Source: Mesotaenium endlicherianum (lineage: Eukaryota > Streptophyta > Zygnematophyceae > Zygnematales > Mesotaeniaceae). From it: DNA of 64,000 nt. The translations under genes were made by a program, and so were the position numbers. Below, piece by piece: positions 43,654-54,600 of this stretch. Below the pieces are notes generated by a model. It had not been told where the DNA came from. It ran no database searches and saw nothing but the letters and a program-made list of their open reading frames with translations. Location: positions 707,002 through 771,001 of the forward strand of contig WELA01009360.1 in assembly GCA_009602735.1 (NCBI GenBank). The letters are read 5' to 3'. How positions within the stretch are numbered: the first letter of the stretch is position 1; every line of letters begins with the position of its first letter.

Positions 43654-44422
43654 TGTAAGGTCATAGGTTTATAAAGTGCATTTTTGATTTCCATGAAAGT
43701 ATGTTTTGATTGTATAGTAGTGTAGAGTGCATTTTTGTGGTCATTTTGATATAAAGTTCATCAAATTTGGTCAAGTATTGAGAGAGTTATGGATTTCTGA
43801 AGTTTAATTAGTTTTGAGGTCGGTTGACGACTGTCCTTAATTCGCGGTGAGCGCGACCGTCGGATTGACCGACAGCGTCGAGCGATCTGGCCCGTTAGAA
43901 TGAACTCGAACCTTCACGTAAGTTCGGCTGACGCGGAGTGCCGACTAGGTCGATTTACCTAGAAGTTTCGGTTTAGCCTAGCGCGTCTAAGATGGAATAT
44001 TCTAGTAATGTCGATGTATGTATGTGGACTTCAATTCGGCCCGACACGTCAGATTAGACTGATCTGGCTTAATCACGAATATTCTGGAAGGGACGATTTG
44101 ACGAACACTTAGGAAAATCCGTAACTTCCTCCTAGNGGAAAATCCGTAACTTCCTCCTAGAGAGAAGCACTTAGGCAGAAAATTATAAATAGGCATAACT
44201 TCTTTGTTTCTTATCAGTTTTCACCTCGGTAAATTTCTACGGATGTGTAATGACAAGGCCTTTCATCCTACATCATTTGTGAGCAGTTTCTTGCTACTCA
44301 AAATGTTGAGTGATTTTCCTAAGCTTTCTTAACAATATGCCGCTGCACTCTTGAGTATGATTGCAACTAGCTTTGTTCCTCGTGAGTCACTACGCTTCCA
44401 CTAGGGGACTCTGCCCCTTTCA
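43654..44422 (+). repeat. Chromo-B 5' LTR
   Basis: Contains TATAAATA at 44184-44191, a probable core promoter. The N at 44136 is flanked by the same 24-mer on both sides (44112-44135 and 44137-44160), an assembly artefact. Confidence 0.93.
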
Positions 44423-44424
44423 TC

Positions 44425-44436
44425 TGGTATCGGAGC
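44425..44436 (+). promoter_or_regulatory. Chromo-B primer binding site
   Basis: TGGTATCGGAGC, two bases after the LTR. Initiator tRNA-Met type. Confidence 0.85.
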
Positions 44437-44537
44437 AGGGCTAGTTTGCATATTATGTTATGGAGTCGCAGTCGGCAGCTGGAGGAGGCTAACATGTCGA
44501 GCATGTTGAGCGCGCGGGGCAGCAGGCAGCACCAACA

Positions 44538-45491
44538 ATGACCAGAGAGCAACAAGAGATGCAGGCGATGCTAAGGCAAATGGCAAATGCAATTGGAGGA
44601 GAAGTCTACACCCAGTTTCAACAAAATATGCGCGCGGAGGTGGAGAGAATGGTGCGAGTTGTTATGGGGAACGCCGCTTCGACAAGTTCGGCACCTGCAC
44701 CTGTTGTACCACCGATTCATGTTAACCCAGTGGTGCAACCAGTTATTCCACCCGCATCAGGAGTGCGTGCGTCTAAGCCTAAAGTTTACACTGGAGAGCG
44801 TGGATCGCCGCCTGTTCAGCAATGGATTTTTGGAGTGAAGAAATTTATGGAGTACTCTGCGCTCACGCCCGACAAGCAAGTCGCCTTTGTCATAACTTTA
44901 CTGCAGAAGAGTGCTGGAGCTTGGTATGAACGAGAAGAGCAGTTATCTGGAGTTTGTGCTACTGTTGATCAGCTCTTTGAAGGCTTGAAGAGGCAATTTC
45001 AACCTATTGCGCCCGAGGCTACCGCTCGAGATCTACTGGTGCGCCTTCGTCAACGAGCAAGCGTTCAGGAGTATGTATCGCGCTTCAACGAGCTGGTGCT
45101 TCAATGTCCATCCATGCACGAGTTGGAGATGATGGACACGTTCAAGAGGGGACTCAAGCCAACTGTGGCCAAGGAAGTGGCGCTCAAGGACCCTACCAAT
45201 CTTGGAGAAATGATGGCATTGGCAACAAGGGTCGACGCTGTGGAGTATAGTCAGAGGCAGTGAGGCAGCCACAACTTCGGAGGATATCGACACTTTGGAT
45301 CTCAAGCGCCAAGCACGAGTGCTCAAGGTCCAGTACCCATGGAGTTGGGACTTGTGCAGTACCAGCGCAGGCAGCAGAATTTCAAGCCGAGAGGACCGTG
45401 CTATAGTTGCGGCAAGCTTGGATATCTGGCTCGAGACTGTCATGTGAAGGCGAAGCAACCTCAACAGCAGGAAAAAGGAGGACGCCAGTAA
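44538..45491 (+). pseudogene. Chromo-B gag with an internal stop
   Basis: An open frame from the ATG at 44538 to a TGA at 45261, then the same frame to TAA at 45489. Capsid domain: PPVQQWIFGVKKFMEYSAL, SAGAWYEREEQL and QEYVSRFNELVLQCPSMHEL. After the TGA a zinc knuckle CYSCGKLGYLARDC has Tyr where His is expected. Both the stop and the lost His suggest decay. Confidence 0.85.
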
Positions 45492-45563
45492 GTCGTTCTG
45501 GGGTGTCTACTGGCGTGAAGACGAGAACTCACAAGGAGGTTATCCCCAGGAGCTTGCCGAGAN

Positions 45564-45878
45564 TTGCCAAGAAGCAAAAGACGAGATGTTGACAAGCCTA
45601 TCATCGTGGAAGGAGTGCTCGACGGCAACAAGGCGAAGTGTGTGGTCGACAGTGGCGCAAGTGCAAATTTTGTGCACAAGAAGCTGGTGAAGGAGTGGCG
45701 AATCCCTGTGCAGAAGCATTATGAGCCTAAGGAGGCAATTTTGGCGAATGGGCAGAGACTCAAGTGTGGTGCACCTACGAAAGCTATTCACGTGGAAGTA
45801 GCGGGGCACCAGAGTACTGAAGTTATGGAGCAAGCAAAGTTAGGTCACCATGAGGTGATATGGGCCGACCATGGCTGA
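45564..45878 (+). pseudogene. Chromo-B protease domain
   Basis: CVVDSGASANFVHKKLV shows the retropepsin active site. The frame is cut from RT by a shift near 45865: the conserved block that normally reads through to [14 protein letters not shown] is split between this frame and the next. An N at 45563 lies just upstream. Confidence 0.8.
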
Positions 45879-48037
45879 GAAAAGCCAACCCTCAAGTGCA
45901 CTGGAGCACAGGACAAGTGAAAGTCCAAGGGCGTGATGGTCGAATGGAGACAGCGAAGCAGGTGGAGGTAGATACGACCACAAGTAACTGTCTTCCATCA
46001 AGCCTGCAAGTTAAGAAGCTATGCAGGGCGAATCAGGTGAAGGAGATGTACCTTGTTTTGGTGGCCCTGGCCAGGTCATCAGATGGAGCAAGCGTGAATC
46101 CTAACAGCCTGGGCGAATGTACATCGCCGGAGGAGCAAGTAGTGGTGTCTGATCCCCTTGCTCAGAAGGAGCAGAGCCCAACTGTTCAAGAGAAGAAGAA
46201 GCCTGCTGAGATGCCTGCCCAAATTAAGGCGCTGTTGGAGGAGTTCAAGAACGTATTTCCTGAGGAGCTACCTACAGGATTACCTCCACAGAGAGCTATG
46301 GAGCACAAGATCGAGTTGGAACCAAGGAGCAAGCCACCAGTGAGACCCGCCTATCGACAATCGTTTGCGGAGTTGGATGAGTTGAAGAAGCAACTGACAG
46401 AGTTGTTGGAGAAGGGATTCATCCGACCCAGCGAGTCTCCATTTGCAGCGCCAGCCTTATTTGTGAAGAAAAAGGATGGGACTATGAGGATGTGTGTCGA
46501 CTACCGGGCACTCAACAAGGTCACCATCAAGAACAGGTACCCACTTCCACGAGTGGACGAGTTGATTGACAGGCTTGTCGGGGCGAAGTATTTCTCGAAG
46601 ATCGATTTAAGGAGTGGCTATCACCAGGTACGGATGGCGGAAGGAGACGTTCAGAAGACTGCTTTCAGGACTCGCTATGGTTTGTTCGAGTTCATAGTCA
46701 TGCCTTTTGGATTGACTAATGCACCTGCTACATGCATGGGACTCATGATTAGTATCTTCAGACCCTACTTGGACCAGTTTGTGGTGATATTTTTGGACGA
46801 CATCTTGATCTATTCCAAGACCTTGGAAGAGCATGTGGAGCATCTGAGAAAGGTGTTGGAGGTCTTGAGAGATCAGAAGCTGTATGGGAAGATGAGCAAG
46901 TGCGACTTCTGTCTCAAGGAGGTCGAGTTTCTTGGACACATAGTGGGAGCTGAAGGAGTCAAGGTGGAGCAGAAGAAGGTGCAAGCAGTCAGAGATTGGC
47001 CGGTGCCTGCTGATATTCATCAACTCAGGAGTTTCCTCGGCATGGCGAATTATTATCGACGTTTCATTGAAGGATTTGCCAAGGTGTGTGCACCGCTCAC
47101 GGACATGTTGAAGAAGCAGGAGAAGTGGCTATGGGGTGACAAGGAGCAGCAAGCCTTTGAGAAGATTAAGGAGCTGTTGACACAGGCACCTGTGTTGGCA
47201 ATTGCAAGTCCAGAGCTTCCTTTCACCATCATCACGGACGCATCAAATTTCGCAGTGGGAGCCATTCTTCTCCAGGACCAGGGCAAAGGATTGCAGCCTG
47301 TGGCATATGAGAGCAGGAAGTTGAGTCCTGCTGAGCAAAACTATGCAGCACACGAGCGGGAGATGTTGGCTATTATCCAGGCTTTGAGGATTTGGCGATG
47401 TTATGTGGACGGCCGGAAGGTGTTCATCAAGACCGACCACAAGAGCTTGGAGAAGTTTATGACGCAGCCAACGTTGACACCAAGACAAGCAAGGTGGATG
47501 GAGTTTCTGCAACAGTTCGACCACAAGATTGAGTACTTACCTGGGAAGATCAACCCTGCAGACGCTTTATCCAGGAGGTGTGACCTTGCAGCTGTCTCAG
47601 TCATCAAGGAGAATATGGACTTCAAGGAGAAGCTTCAAAGAGGTTATGAGGAGGACCCAGAGTTTGCTGATGGTGGAGCAGCTGAGTCCAACTCGAGTAT
47701 GCAGAAGAAGGACGGCATATGGTATTATGCTGATTCCAAGAGAGTGGTGGTACCTCACATCAAGGAGCTACGAGACTTACTACTTGCGGAGCATCATGAC
47801 TGCTTATATGCTGGACACTTTGGAAGCGAGAAGACGGCAAGCGTGCTGAAGCGGGAATACTACTGGAGAAATATGGACAACGACATCGAGGAGTGGATTA
47901 GGAGTTGCGATGCGTGCCAGAGAAACAAGACACCAAATCGAAAGAAGGGAGGTACATTGCAACCCCTGCCTATTCCAGAGTATCCTTGGGAGCAGATTGC
48001 TATGGACTTCATCACATCGTTACCAGTCAGTGGTTAA
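45860..48037 (+). CDS. pol: Chromo-B RT, RNase H and integrase N-terminal half
   Basis: 725 residues. RT carries [49 protein letters not shown] and the catalytic box [12 protein letters not shown]. RNase H carries [16 protein letters not shown]. The integrase finger is [15 protein letters not shown] ... CDACQRNK. The ORF stops at a TAA inside the integrase core (48035), right after the first catalytic Asp ([13 protein letters not shown]); the same frame goes on at 48038. A single nonsense change explains it. Confidence 0.92.
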   Translation: MGRPWLRKANPQVHWSTGQVKVQGRDGRMETAKQVEVDTTTSNCLPSSLQVKKLCRANQVKEMYLVLVALARSSDGASVNPNSLGECTSPEEQVVVSDPLAQKEQSPTVQEKKKPAEMPAQIKALLEEFKNVFPEELPTGLPPQRAMEHKIELEPRSKPPVRPAYRQSFAELDELKKQLTELLEKGFIRPSESPFAAPALFVKKKDGTMRMCVDYRALNKVTIKNRYPLPRVDELIDRLVGAKYFSKIDLRSGYHQVRMAEGDVQKTAFRTRYGLFEFIVMPFGLTNAPATCMGLMISIFRPYLDQFVVIFLDDILIYSKTLEEHVEHLRKVLEVLRDQKLYGKMSKCDFCLKEVEFLGHIVGAEGVKVEQKKVQAVRDWPVPADIHQLRSFLGMANYYRRFIEGFAKVCAPLTDMLKKQEKWLWGDKEQQAFEKIKELLTQAPVLAIASPELPFTIITDASNFAVGAILLQDQGKGLQPVAYESRKLSPAEQNYAAHEREMLAIIQALRIWRCYVDGRKVFIKTDHKSLEKFMTQPTLTPRQARWMEFLQQFDHKIEYLPGKINPADALSRRCDLAAVSVIKENMDFKEKLQRGYEEDPEFADGGAAESNSSMQKKDGIWYYADSKRVVVPHIKELRDLLLAEHHDCLYAGHFGSEKTASVLKREYYWRNMDNDIEEWIRSCDACQRNKTPNRKKGGTLQPLPIPEYPWEQIAMDFITSLPVSG

Positions 48038-49102
48038 GGGCACGATGCAGTATGGGTTGTGTTTGACAGAGTCAGCAAGATGGCTCACTTCATTCCCATG
48101 AAGGAGACTTCTACGGCAGCGGATGTGGCACGGCTATTCTTTTATCATATTTTCAAGCTACATGGGTTGCCGAAGGTGATCGTTTCAGATCGGGATCCAA
48201 GGTTCACTAGCAACTTTTGGCGGTCATTGTTTACTTTGATGGGGACCAAGCTGAGTATGAGCACTTCCTATCATCCTCAGACAGACGGGCAGAGTGAGAG
48301 GCTCAACAGAACTCTGCAAGAGGTGCTCAGGAGTTTCACTATGGAGGACCCTTCAGAGTGGGACAAGAAGTTGCCAGGATTGGAGTTTGCCTACAACAAC
48401 AGCATGCAGGGATCGACCAAGCAGTCACCATTCACTATGGTTTATGGGAGAGAAGTATATCATCCAGGGAACATCTTGTTGGAAAAGGCCAAGGAGACTC
48501 AAGTTCCTACTACACAAGCTTTTCTGGAGCAGATGGCCAACACTTGGCATATGGCGAAGACGTGTATTCGGAAGGCACAGGAAGAGCAGGTCAAGCATGC
48601 TAACAAGCACAGGAGGAAAGTGACATTCCATGTGGGCGACAAAGTACTCTTGTCCACAGAGAACCTACCTTTCACAGGCAAGAGGAAACTGCGGGCACGG
48701 TTTACAGGTCCCTTTGTAGTGCTCAAGCAGGTGAATCCAGTGGCCTACAAGTTGGAACTTCCTTCAGGCTGGCGTATCCATGATGTGTTCCATGTCAGTT
48801 GTCTACGGCCATACGTTGACCCGAATGAAGGACATCCAGGACGACTACCTACACCGCCACCACCGGTCGAGATCGATGATGTATTGGAGTATGAAGTGGA
48901 GGCGATTGTCGGCGATCGACGAGTCAAGCGAGGTCAACGATTTGTCCAAGAGTATCTGATCAAGTGGAAAGGCTACCATGCGGATGACAACACTTGGGAG
49001 TCAGAGGCCAACTTGACTCATTGTAAGAGTAAGTTGAGACGTTATCTGCAGAATGCGTCGAGGACGTCGCATCTTGAGGAGGGGGATGATGTAAGGTCAT
49101 AG
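48038..49102 (+). CDS. pol: Chromo-B integrase core and chromodomain
   Basis: The frame continues after the stop, with an ATG at 48059. The rest of the DDE core is ISDRDPRFTSNFW... in form (VIVSDRDPRFTSNF) with the second Asp and QTDGQSERLNRTLQ with Glu. A GPF/Y-type tail follows, then a chromodomain near the end (LEYEVEAIVGDRRVKRGQRF, YLIKWKGYH, NTWESEANL). The last codons overlap the first 13 bp of the 3' LTR. Confidence 0.92.
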   Translation, partial: GHDAVWVVFDRVSKMAHFIPMKETSTAADVARLFFYHIFKLHGLPKVIVSDRDPRFTSNFWRSLFTLMGTKLSMSTSYHPQTDGQSERLNRTLQEVLRSFTMEDPSEWDKKLPGLEFAYNNSMQGSTKQSPFTMVYGREVYHPGNILLEKAKETQVPTTQAFLEQMANTWHMAKTCIRKAQEEQVKHANKHRRKVTFHVGDKVLLSTENLPFTGKRKLRARFTGPFVVLKQVNPVAYKLELPSGWRIHDVFHVSCLRPYVDPNEGHPGRLPTPPPPVEIDDVLEYEVEAIVGDRRVKRGQRFVQEYLIKWKGYHADDNTWESEANLTHCKSKLRRYLQNASRTSHLEEGDDVRS

Positions 49103-49833
49103 GTTTATAAAGTGCATCTTTGAGTTTCATGAAAGTGTGTTTTATTTCTATAATAGTATAGAGTGCATTTTTGTGGTCATTTTGATATAAAGTTTATCAA
49201 ATTTGGTCAAGTATTGAGAGAGTTATGGATTTCCGAAGTTTAATTAGTTTTGAGGTCGGTTGACGACTGTCCTTAATTCGCGGTGAGCGCGACCGTCGGA
49301 TTGACCGACAGCGTCGAGCGATCTGGCCCGTTAGAATGAACTCGAACCTTCACGTAAGTTCGGCTGACGCGGAGTGCCGACTAGGTCGATTTACCTAGAA
49401 GTTTCGGTTTAGCCTAGCGCGTCTAAGATAGAATATTCTAGTAATGTCGATGCATGTATGTGGACGTCAATTCGGCCCGACACGTCAGATTAGACTGATC
49501 TGGCTTACTCACGAATATTCTGGAAGGGACGATTTGACGAACACTTAGGAAAATCCGTAGCTTCCTCCTAGGGAGGAGAACTTAGGCAGAAAATTATAAA
49601 TAGGCATAACTTCTTTGTTTCTTATCAGTTTTCACTTCGGTAAATTTCTACACGTTTGTAATGACAAGGCCTTTCATCCTACATCATTTGTGAGCAGTTT
49701 CTTGCTACTCAAAATGTTGAGTAATTTTCCTAAGCTTTCTTAGCAATATGCCGCTGCACTCTTGAGTATGATTGCAACTAGCTTTGTTCCTCGTGAGTCA
49801 CTACGCTTCCACTAGGGGACTCTGCCCCTTTCA
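49090..49833 (+). repeat. Chromo-B 3' LTR
   Basis: 744 bp with TATAAATA at 49595-49602. Preceded by the purine-rich GAGGAGGGGGATGA, the likely polypurine tract. Confidence 0.95.
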
Positions 49834-49838
49834 CCTGC

Positions 49839-50080
49839 GCTTCCGCCCCTGCACGTGATGACAACCTGTCCACTGTACCCTGCTCCGTTGAACCTTGGGA
49901 AGACGCCACCGGTCTTCCAGCAGGGTTGGGTTGGACTTCTTCAAGCTCACAAACTTTCTTTGTGCGATGCACAGAGCTGCACTCCGGCTCTAAAGGGAGA
50001 AGCAGCTCCTGTCACCGTGAGCCGGTACGTGAGCACTAAGTCTAAGTGTCTTTGAGGCCAAGGCACCTCAATCAGCACTT
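49839..50080. other. Right flank of Chromo-B
   Basis: Continues the pre-insertion sequence after the CCTGC duplication. No gene seen. Confidence 0.4.
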
Positions 50081-50910
50081 TTATAATGATGTAAGTGAAA
50101 GTGGATGTCCCCTGCTCTGAATTACAACCAACTTGATTACCACGCACCGTGCACCCGGTGGGGGGCGGCCCGAGCACAAAGGGTAGCAACAATCATAGTC
50201 GTTGCTTATGTATGGGTCAGTGCAATAGCCTTGAGTCGCGCACTGAAATGCAAGGATAGCACATTGATCTTTAGTCAACTTGCACACTTGAGAAGGTGAC
50301 GGCGGAGGGGGGGAGGCTAGGGGCAGGGAAGGAAGGGAGGGGGGCGGCAAAGCAAGAGGGTTCTGTGACCGAGGCGGCAAGGGCAGAGGTAGAACGGGGG
50401 GGGAGGAACATGAGGAAGATTTTGGACGAGGGGCAAGAAGGAAGGATGGGGGAGGAGATGGGGAAGATGGAGGGGAGGAGGGTGGAGAGGACTGAGGGAG
50501 AGGCAAAGATGGAGGAGTGGAGGAACGAGGAGGGAATGGGGAGTGGGACGGAGGTGGACGGGAAGGGAGGGTCCGGGGGTGAGGGATGGGGGGAGGTAAC
50601 AGGCCAAGGGCAACCGGTAGCGACAGAGCAAGAGGAGGTTGACTCCCAGGGGCAACCGGCGGCAACAATGAAGAAGGAGGCTGACTCCTGGGGGCAACCG
50701 GTGGCAGCAAAGCAGGAGGAGGTTGACTCCCAGGGGCAACCGGTGGCGGCAATGCCTGGGCAGTTGGGGTTGACGTTGCAGGAGGAGGCTGACTCCTAAG
50801 GCCGTGTGGTGGCGGCAGAGCAGAAGGAGGTTGACTCCTGAAGGTAGCAGGTGGCGCGAGCCCTTGCAGTGGTGACGGAGCAGAGGGTGGGTGCCCAAAG
50901 GGAGGGAGAT
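50081..50910 (-). CDS. Proline-rich protein fragment with Cys-rich C-terminus
   Basis: A minus-strand ORF of 293 codons runs 50962-50081, but its first residues are an alternative frame of the neighbouring RNase H, so only the part below about 50910 is considered. It is Pro/Ser/Leu-rich with a 15-residue repeat (VAPGSQPPPALLPP type, four copies, 50609-50770 on DNA). It ends in a Cys-rich segment: spacing C-x6-C-x6-C-x5-C-x9-CC-x3-C (CKLTKDQCAILAFQC, GYCTDPY, DCCYPLC). This resembles hydroxyproline-rich wall proteins with a small disulfide domain, but I cannot place it. It may be an exon of a host gene broken by Gypsy-C, or a chance ORF in a GC-skewed repeat. Confidence 0.4.
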
Positions 50911-50912
50911 TA

Positions 50913-51437
50913 CTAGAGGAACGCCTCGTGGTCCGTGGTGACCAGTACCTTGCGTCCTTCAATGTAGCAGCGCCAAACCTTCAAGGCATGTACAATCGCC
51001 AATGCCTCTCGCTCCGTGGTTGTATAATTTTGCTCGGCCGGATTTAGCTTCCTGGACTCGTAGGCAATGGGCTGCAGTCCCTTGCCTTGGTCTTGAAGTA
51101 GGATTGCTCCAATTGCATAGGAAGATGCATCGGTGATGACGTGGAAGGGCCAATCTGGGTTTGGACTTGGGAGTGTGAGCACCGGGGAAGTGGTCAATCT
51201 TCGCTTTAACTCTTGAAATGCCTCTTCCTCTTTCTCGGTCCATGTATATAGCCTGTCCTTCTTGAATAGATCTGTCAGGGGGGCTGCTATGTGCGAGAAG
51301 CCTTGGATGAATTTTCTGTACCAATTGGCAAATCCCAAGAATGACTGGAGTTCTTTCTTGGTCGTGGGGGTTGGCCATTCCTCCACCACCGTGGTCTTCT
51401 TGGGGTCTATCTTGATGCCATCAGCAGTCACGTGGAG
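50913..51437 (-). pseudogene. Gypsy-C RT end and RNase H start
   Basis: 172 residues: [60 protein letters not shown] (RNase H Asp) and IEGRKVLVTTDHEAF. An N at 51438 interrupts the RT frame and is flanked by a near-identical 22-mer. Confidence 0.88.
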
Positions 51438-51438
51438 N

Positions 51439-52358
51439 CATGCCAGCAGCAGTCACGTGGAGATCTAGGAACTCCACTTCTTGTTTGGCAAACTCGCACT
51501 ATGACTCCTTTGCAAATAGCTTGTTTTGCTTCAATACTTCAAGGACTTCTTTCAAGTGTCTCGCATGCTCTTCAAGGGTCTTGCTGTAGATAAGGATGTC
51601 ATCGATGAATACCACCACAAATCTGTCCAACATGGGCTGAAATATGGTGTTCATCATAGTCATGAAAGTTGCTGGCGCGTTGGTGAATCCAAATGGCAAG
51701 ACCATGAACTCAAAATGTCCATATCTTGTCCTGAACGCCGTTTTCTCTAGTCAGGTTCAGCGATGCGAATCTGGTGGTAGCCGCTTCTCAAATCCACCTT
51801 CGTGAAGTACTTGGCTCCAACCAGCCGGTCCATGAGCTCATCCATGCGCGGCAGCGGGTATCGATTCTTGATGGTGATCTTGTTGAGGGCGCGATAGTCC
51901 ACACTCATCCTCAAGGTACCATCTTTCTTTTTGACAAATAGCACCGGGGCTCCAAATGGCGACTTGCTAGGTCGAATGAAGCCATGCTCCAGTAGCTCCT
52001 TGATTTGCTTCTTGACTTCGTCTAGCTCCGTGTATGACATTTTGAACGTAGGCCGAGAGATGGGCTTGCTTCCGGGCTCCAACTCTATCTTGTGGTCCAC
52101 GAACCTTTTGGGAGGTAGGCCCTTGGGCAATTCCGGGGAGAATACTTCTTTGTAGTCCTTCAAGACTTCTTGTATCTCCTTGGGAACGAGGCTGCCTTCT
52201 TGACTCTCGTTGTCTTTCTTGATGTCTTTTGGCGTGATCAGGGCCAACAGAAGCTTGTGTCCCTTCCTCACAAGTCTCTTGAGTTGGAGAGCGGACAATA
52301 GTATCTCGTGTGCCGGCTTCTTGATGTCTTGGGTCTGGATTTTCTGGATTGCGCGCAA
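51439..52358 (-). pseudogene. Gypsy-C reverse transcriptase
   Basis: Two frames joined by a shift near 51745. 51747-52358 holds [40 protein letters not shown] and [13 protein letters not shown]. 51499-51705 holds [18 protein letters not shown] and the catalytic box [13 protein letters not shown]. Confidence 0.88.
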
Positions 52359-52660
52359 AATACAGATTCTTGAAGTGATGTCATTCTTGATCTTGATAGT
52401 ACCGTCTTCTTGGAAGGGGTAGTATAGGAGAATGCATTGGGCATCATAATCTCCTCGTCGTGGTCAAGAGTTCGCATAGTAATACCGTGCTTGGTGGCAA
52501 AATCTGCAGCAATGAAGTTGCCTTGAGCTCCGCTATCCACCAAGATGTGGACCTTCTCACCTCCAAGGTTATTTCTCAAACTCATTGGGGCTGGAACGTC
52601 GTCTTCAACGGAGTCTCCACCTCACTTGGCTTGTTGTCTTCTCGTGAAGTGGGTCTTGGG
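52268..52660 (-). pseudogene. Gypsy-C protease
   Basis: KVHILVDSGAQGNFIAADFA gives the retropepsin site. The following residues shift frame before RT. Confidence 0.75.
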
Positions 52661-53270
52661 GTGGTAGGCTCCTGGCCTACCGGTGCTGTCCGTTTTTGAA
52701 CAACTTTTTGGAACATGAGAGTGCACGATGGCCCTTTTTCTTGCAATAAAAGCATAGTCCAGCCGTCATGAGAGCTTCTTTTTCAGCCGGGGAGAGTCTT
52801 GCTTTCACTCCTTGCTGGTTTCTTGCATCATAAGTGTCATTGGAGGGTCTTCCACTCTTTCGGGCAACCGCGGTGGATTTTGAGCATGGCTCGCAATAGG
52901 GGCAACCATGGCAGCCATAGCTTGTCTTGACGCTTGCACGGTTGCTTCATAGGTGGCCAAGCCCACTTGGTTGTGGACGGTCATTAGGAAGGCTGCATTC
53001 ATTTGCGGGAACTCCTTGTGGTGGGGTAAACTTTGTTATAGCGGCTGCCACGGGATTTAACGGTGCTCCTCCTTGTGGTGCTTCTTGTTGTTGCAGATTT
53101 CCTTGAGTAGGCTCTCCCATCGGCGTTGGAGGAGGGTGTGCTCCTCCTTGTAGTGCTTCTTGTTGTTGCAGATTTTCTTGAGTGGGCTCTCCCATCGGCG
53201 CTGGAGGAGGGTCTATTGGAGAGGAAGGGCTTCCTACGAAAGCTTGCTGTTGGTCTTGAGGATTTGCCAT
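52661..53270 (-). pseudogene. Gypsy-C gag, shortened
   Basis: The N-terminal ORF (53270-52947) has a 24-25 residue repeat in two copies (PMGEPTQ, NLQQQEA and QGGA blocks, 53085-53235). After a frame change, an AGLCFYCKKKGHRALSC zinc knuckle sits near 52740. Most of the capsid domain expected between them is absent, so there has been a deletion. Confidence 0.75.
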
Positions 53271-53307
53271 CTTCTTGTGCTACCAAAGTGCCGAGCTCCG
53301 ATACCAC

Positions 53308-53811
53308 TGTAGTGAAACAGATAGATAAAGTACTTAGTGAAATATAATACTTTATCTATTCAAGACAAGGATCTTTGAACACAAGCTGGTAGCTTCTTGA
53401 AAGAGAGATGGCTTCTTGAAAGTTAATATATTTCTGGATTTTGGCAAGTACAAGAGTGATTATGGAATGTCTTTTTATGTTCTAGCTCTTGTTTATATAC
53501 TTGCTATATAAATAATTTCTAGGAAAGTGTATGTTGATGTGTTGGCACCCAACACATCCCAAAACTTGCCACCTCTTTCTAGAATAATGTACACATGTCC
53601 TTTTGACCTAAAAATGGCACATTTGACTTTTGCCACGTGGAGTTCTTCTAGGTCTTTCCTCTAACTTTGAAAATGCCTTAGAAGGTTCAAAGGACATGAA
53701 CCAAGTCACTAGAGTACCTATTCACACTTGAATCCACACAATACTACTCCAAATATATTTGAAAACATTAAAATATATGCAAACTAATATATAATAATTC
53801 AAATCACTACA
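53308..53811 (-). repeat. Gypsy-C 5' LTR
   Basis: 504 bp, colinear with the solo LTR at 13004-13504. The primer site is one base from its inner end. Confidence 0.93.
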
Positions 53812-53812
53812 N

Positions 53813-54317
53813 AGGCAGGAGGGACAACTACCAGAGAGTGCGCTGCTGCCTAGCACCACGGCAACCACGCTGGGCCTTAGACAGGCACGGCACTCCAGCC
53901 AGCCACCCCTACCCACCCAAACCCCCCCCGTCTCGCCCCGAATTCGCAGGCAGCCAGAACCACGTGTGAACGTGCAAATGCACTCAACAGCAGGGTCAAC
54001 TAGCTAGGATAGGTGGAGGCAGCAGGAGCACGTACCGCGTAGTTGTCGCGGACGGTGCTGGCGAGGATGCTGACGCGCGCCCCCACGTTGGCGCCCAGAG
54101 CCGCTCCTCGGGCGGCAATGTCCACCTGGCCCAGCACGGCACTCCGGCGCAGGGCATGCTTCATGGGCCGACAATGACATCGACGCCGACTACGCCGACT
54201 CCGCCGCAGCCGCCGCCAACGCCGCCCACGGGGGCGAGCGGTCCAACGGGCACACACATCTCCCTCAGGCGTGCGCCGTCGATCAAGAAGAGGTGCCAGG
54301 CTCGTCCCCAGGTCTCG
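53813..54317 (-). other. Possible exon with beta-helix hexapeptides
   Basis: On the minus strand 54036 to about 54170 reads AVLGQVDIAARGAALGANVG followed by ARVSILASTVRDN, a hexapeptide-repeat pattern as in left-handed beta-helix proteins (nucleotidyltransferase-type C-termini). A donor GTACGT follows at 54035-54030. No further exons could be joined, so this is weak. Confidence 0.3.
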
Positions 54318-54600
54318 TCACCGCCCCTATCTCTCTCTTCCCCCCTCCCGCCCCTCTTTCCCCCTCGCCCTCTTCCCCCCTCGCCCTCCCTTTTTCCTCT
54401 CTCGCTTTCTCTCCCTCTCCCCCTCTCCCACCTCCTCTCCCTCTCTCACCTCCTCCCTCTCTCCCCTTACCTCTATTTCTCCCTTTCTCCCTCCCTTTTC
54501 TTCCCTTGCTGAATCCACCTCTCTCCCTCTCGCCCTCTCTTTTTGCCCCTTTGCCCCTCCGCCCTTCCTCTCCCTCTCCTCCTTCTTTTCCTGCGCCTCT
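54318..54600. repeat. Polypyrimidine microsatellite (CTCTCC/CCCTCT)
   Basis: About 280 bp of almost pure C/T on the plus strand. ORFs across it are artefacts. Confidence 0.9.

Larger units (their letters stand above)
43654..49833 (+). mobile_element. Chromo-B: Ty3/gypsy chromovirus, complete ends, damaged ORFs
   Basis: 6.2 kb with LTRs 43654-44422 and 49090-49833 (TGTAAGG ... CCCTTTCA), target duplication CCTGC (43649-43653 and 49834-49838), and primer site TGGTATCGGAGC at 44425-44436. The 5' LTR is 769 bp, but removal of the N and its 24-bp duplicated flank gives 744 bp, equal to the 3' LTR. Gag and pol carry stops (45261, 45489, 48035) and one frameshift (about 45865). Solo LTRs of this family lie in SDR-2. 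Confidence 0.95.
50911..53811 (-). mobile_element. Gypsy-C: truncated Ty3/gypsy element
   Basis: Minus strand. 5' LTR at 53308-53811 (504 bp, TGTAGTG ... CACTACA on the plus strand), primer site TGGTATCGGAGC at 53306-53295, gag, protease, RT and the start of RNase H. It stops at about 50911 inside RNase H (after VTTDHEAF), with integrase and 3' LTR lost. A solo LTR of this family is at 13004-13504. The N at 53812 abuts the LTR, so the right flank is not certain. Confidence 0.9.
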
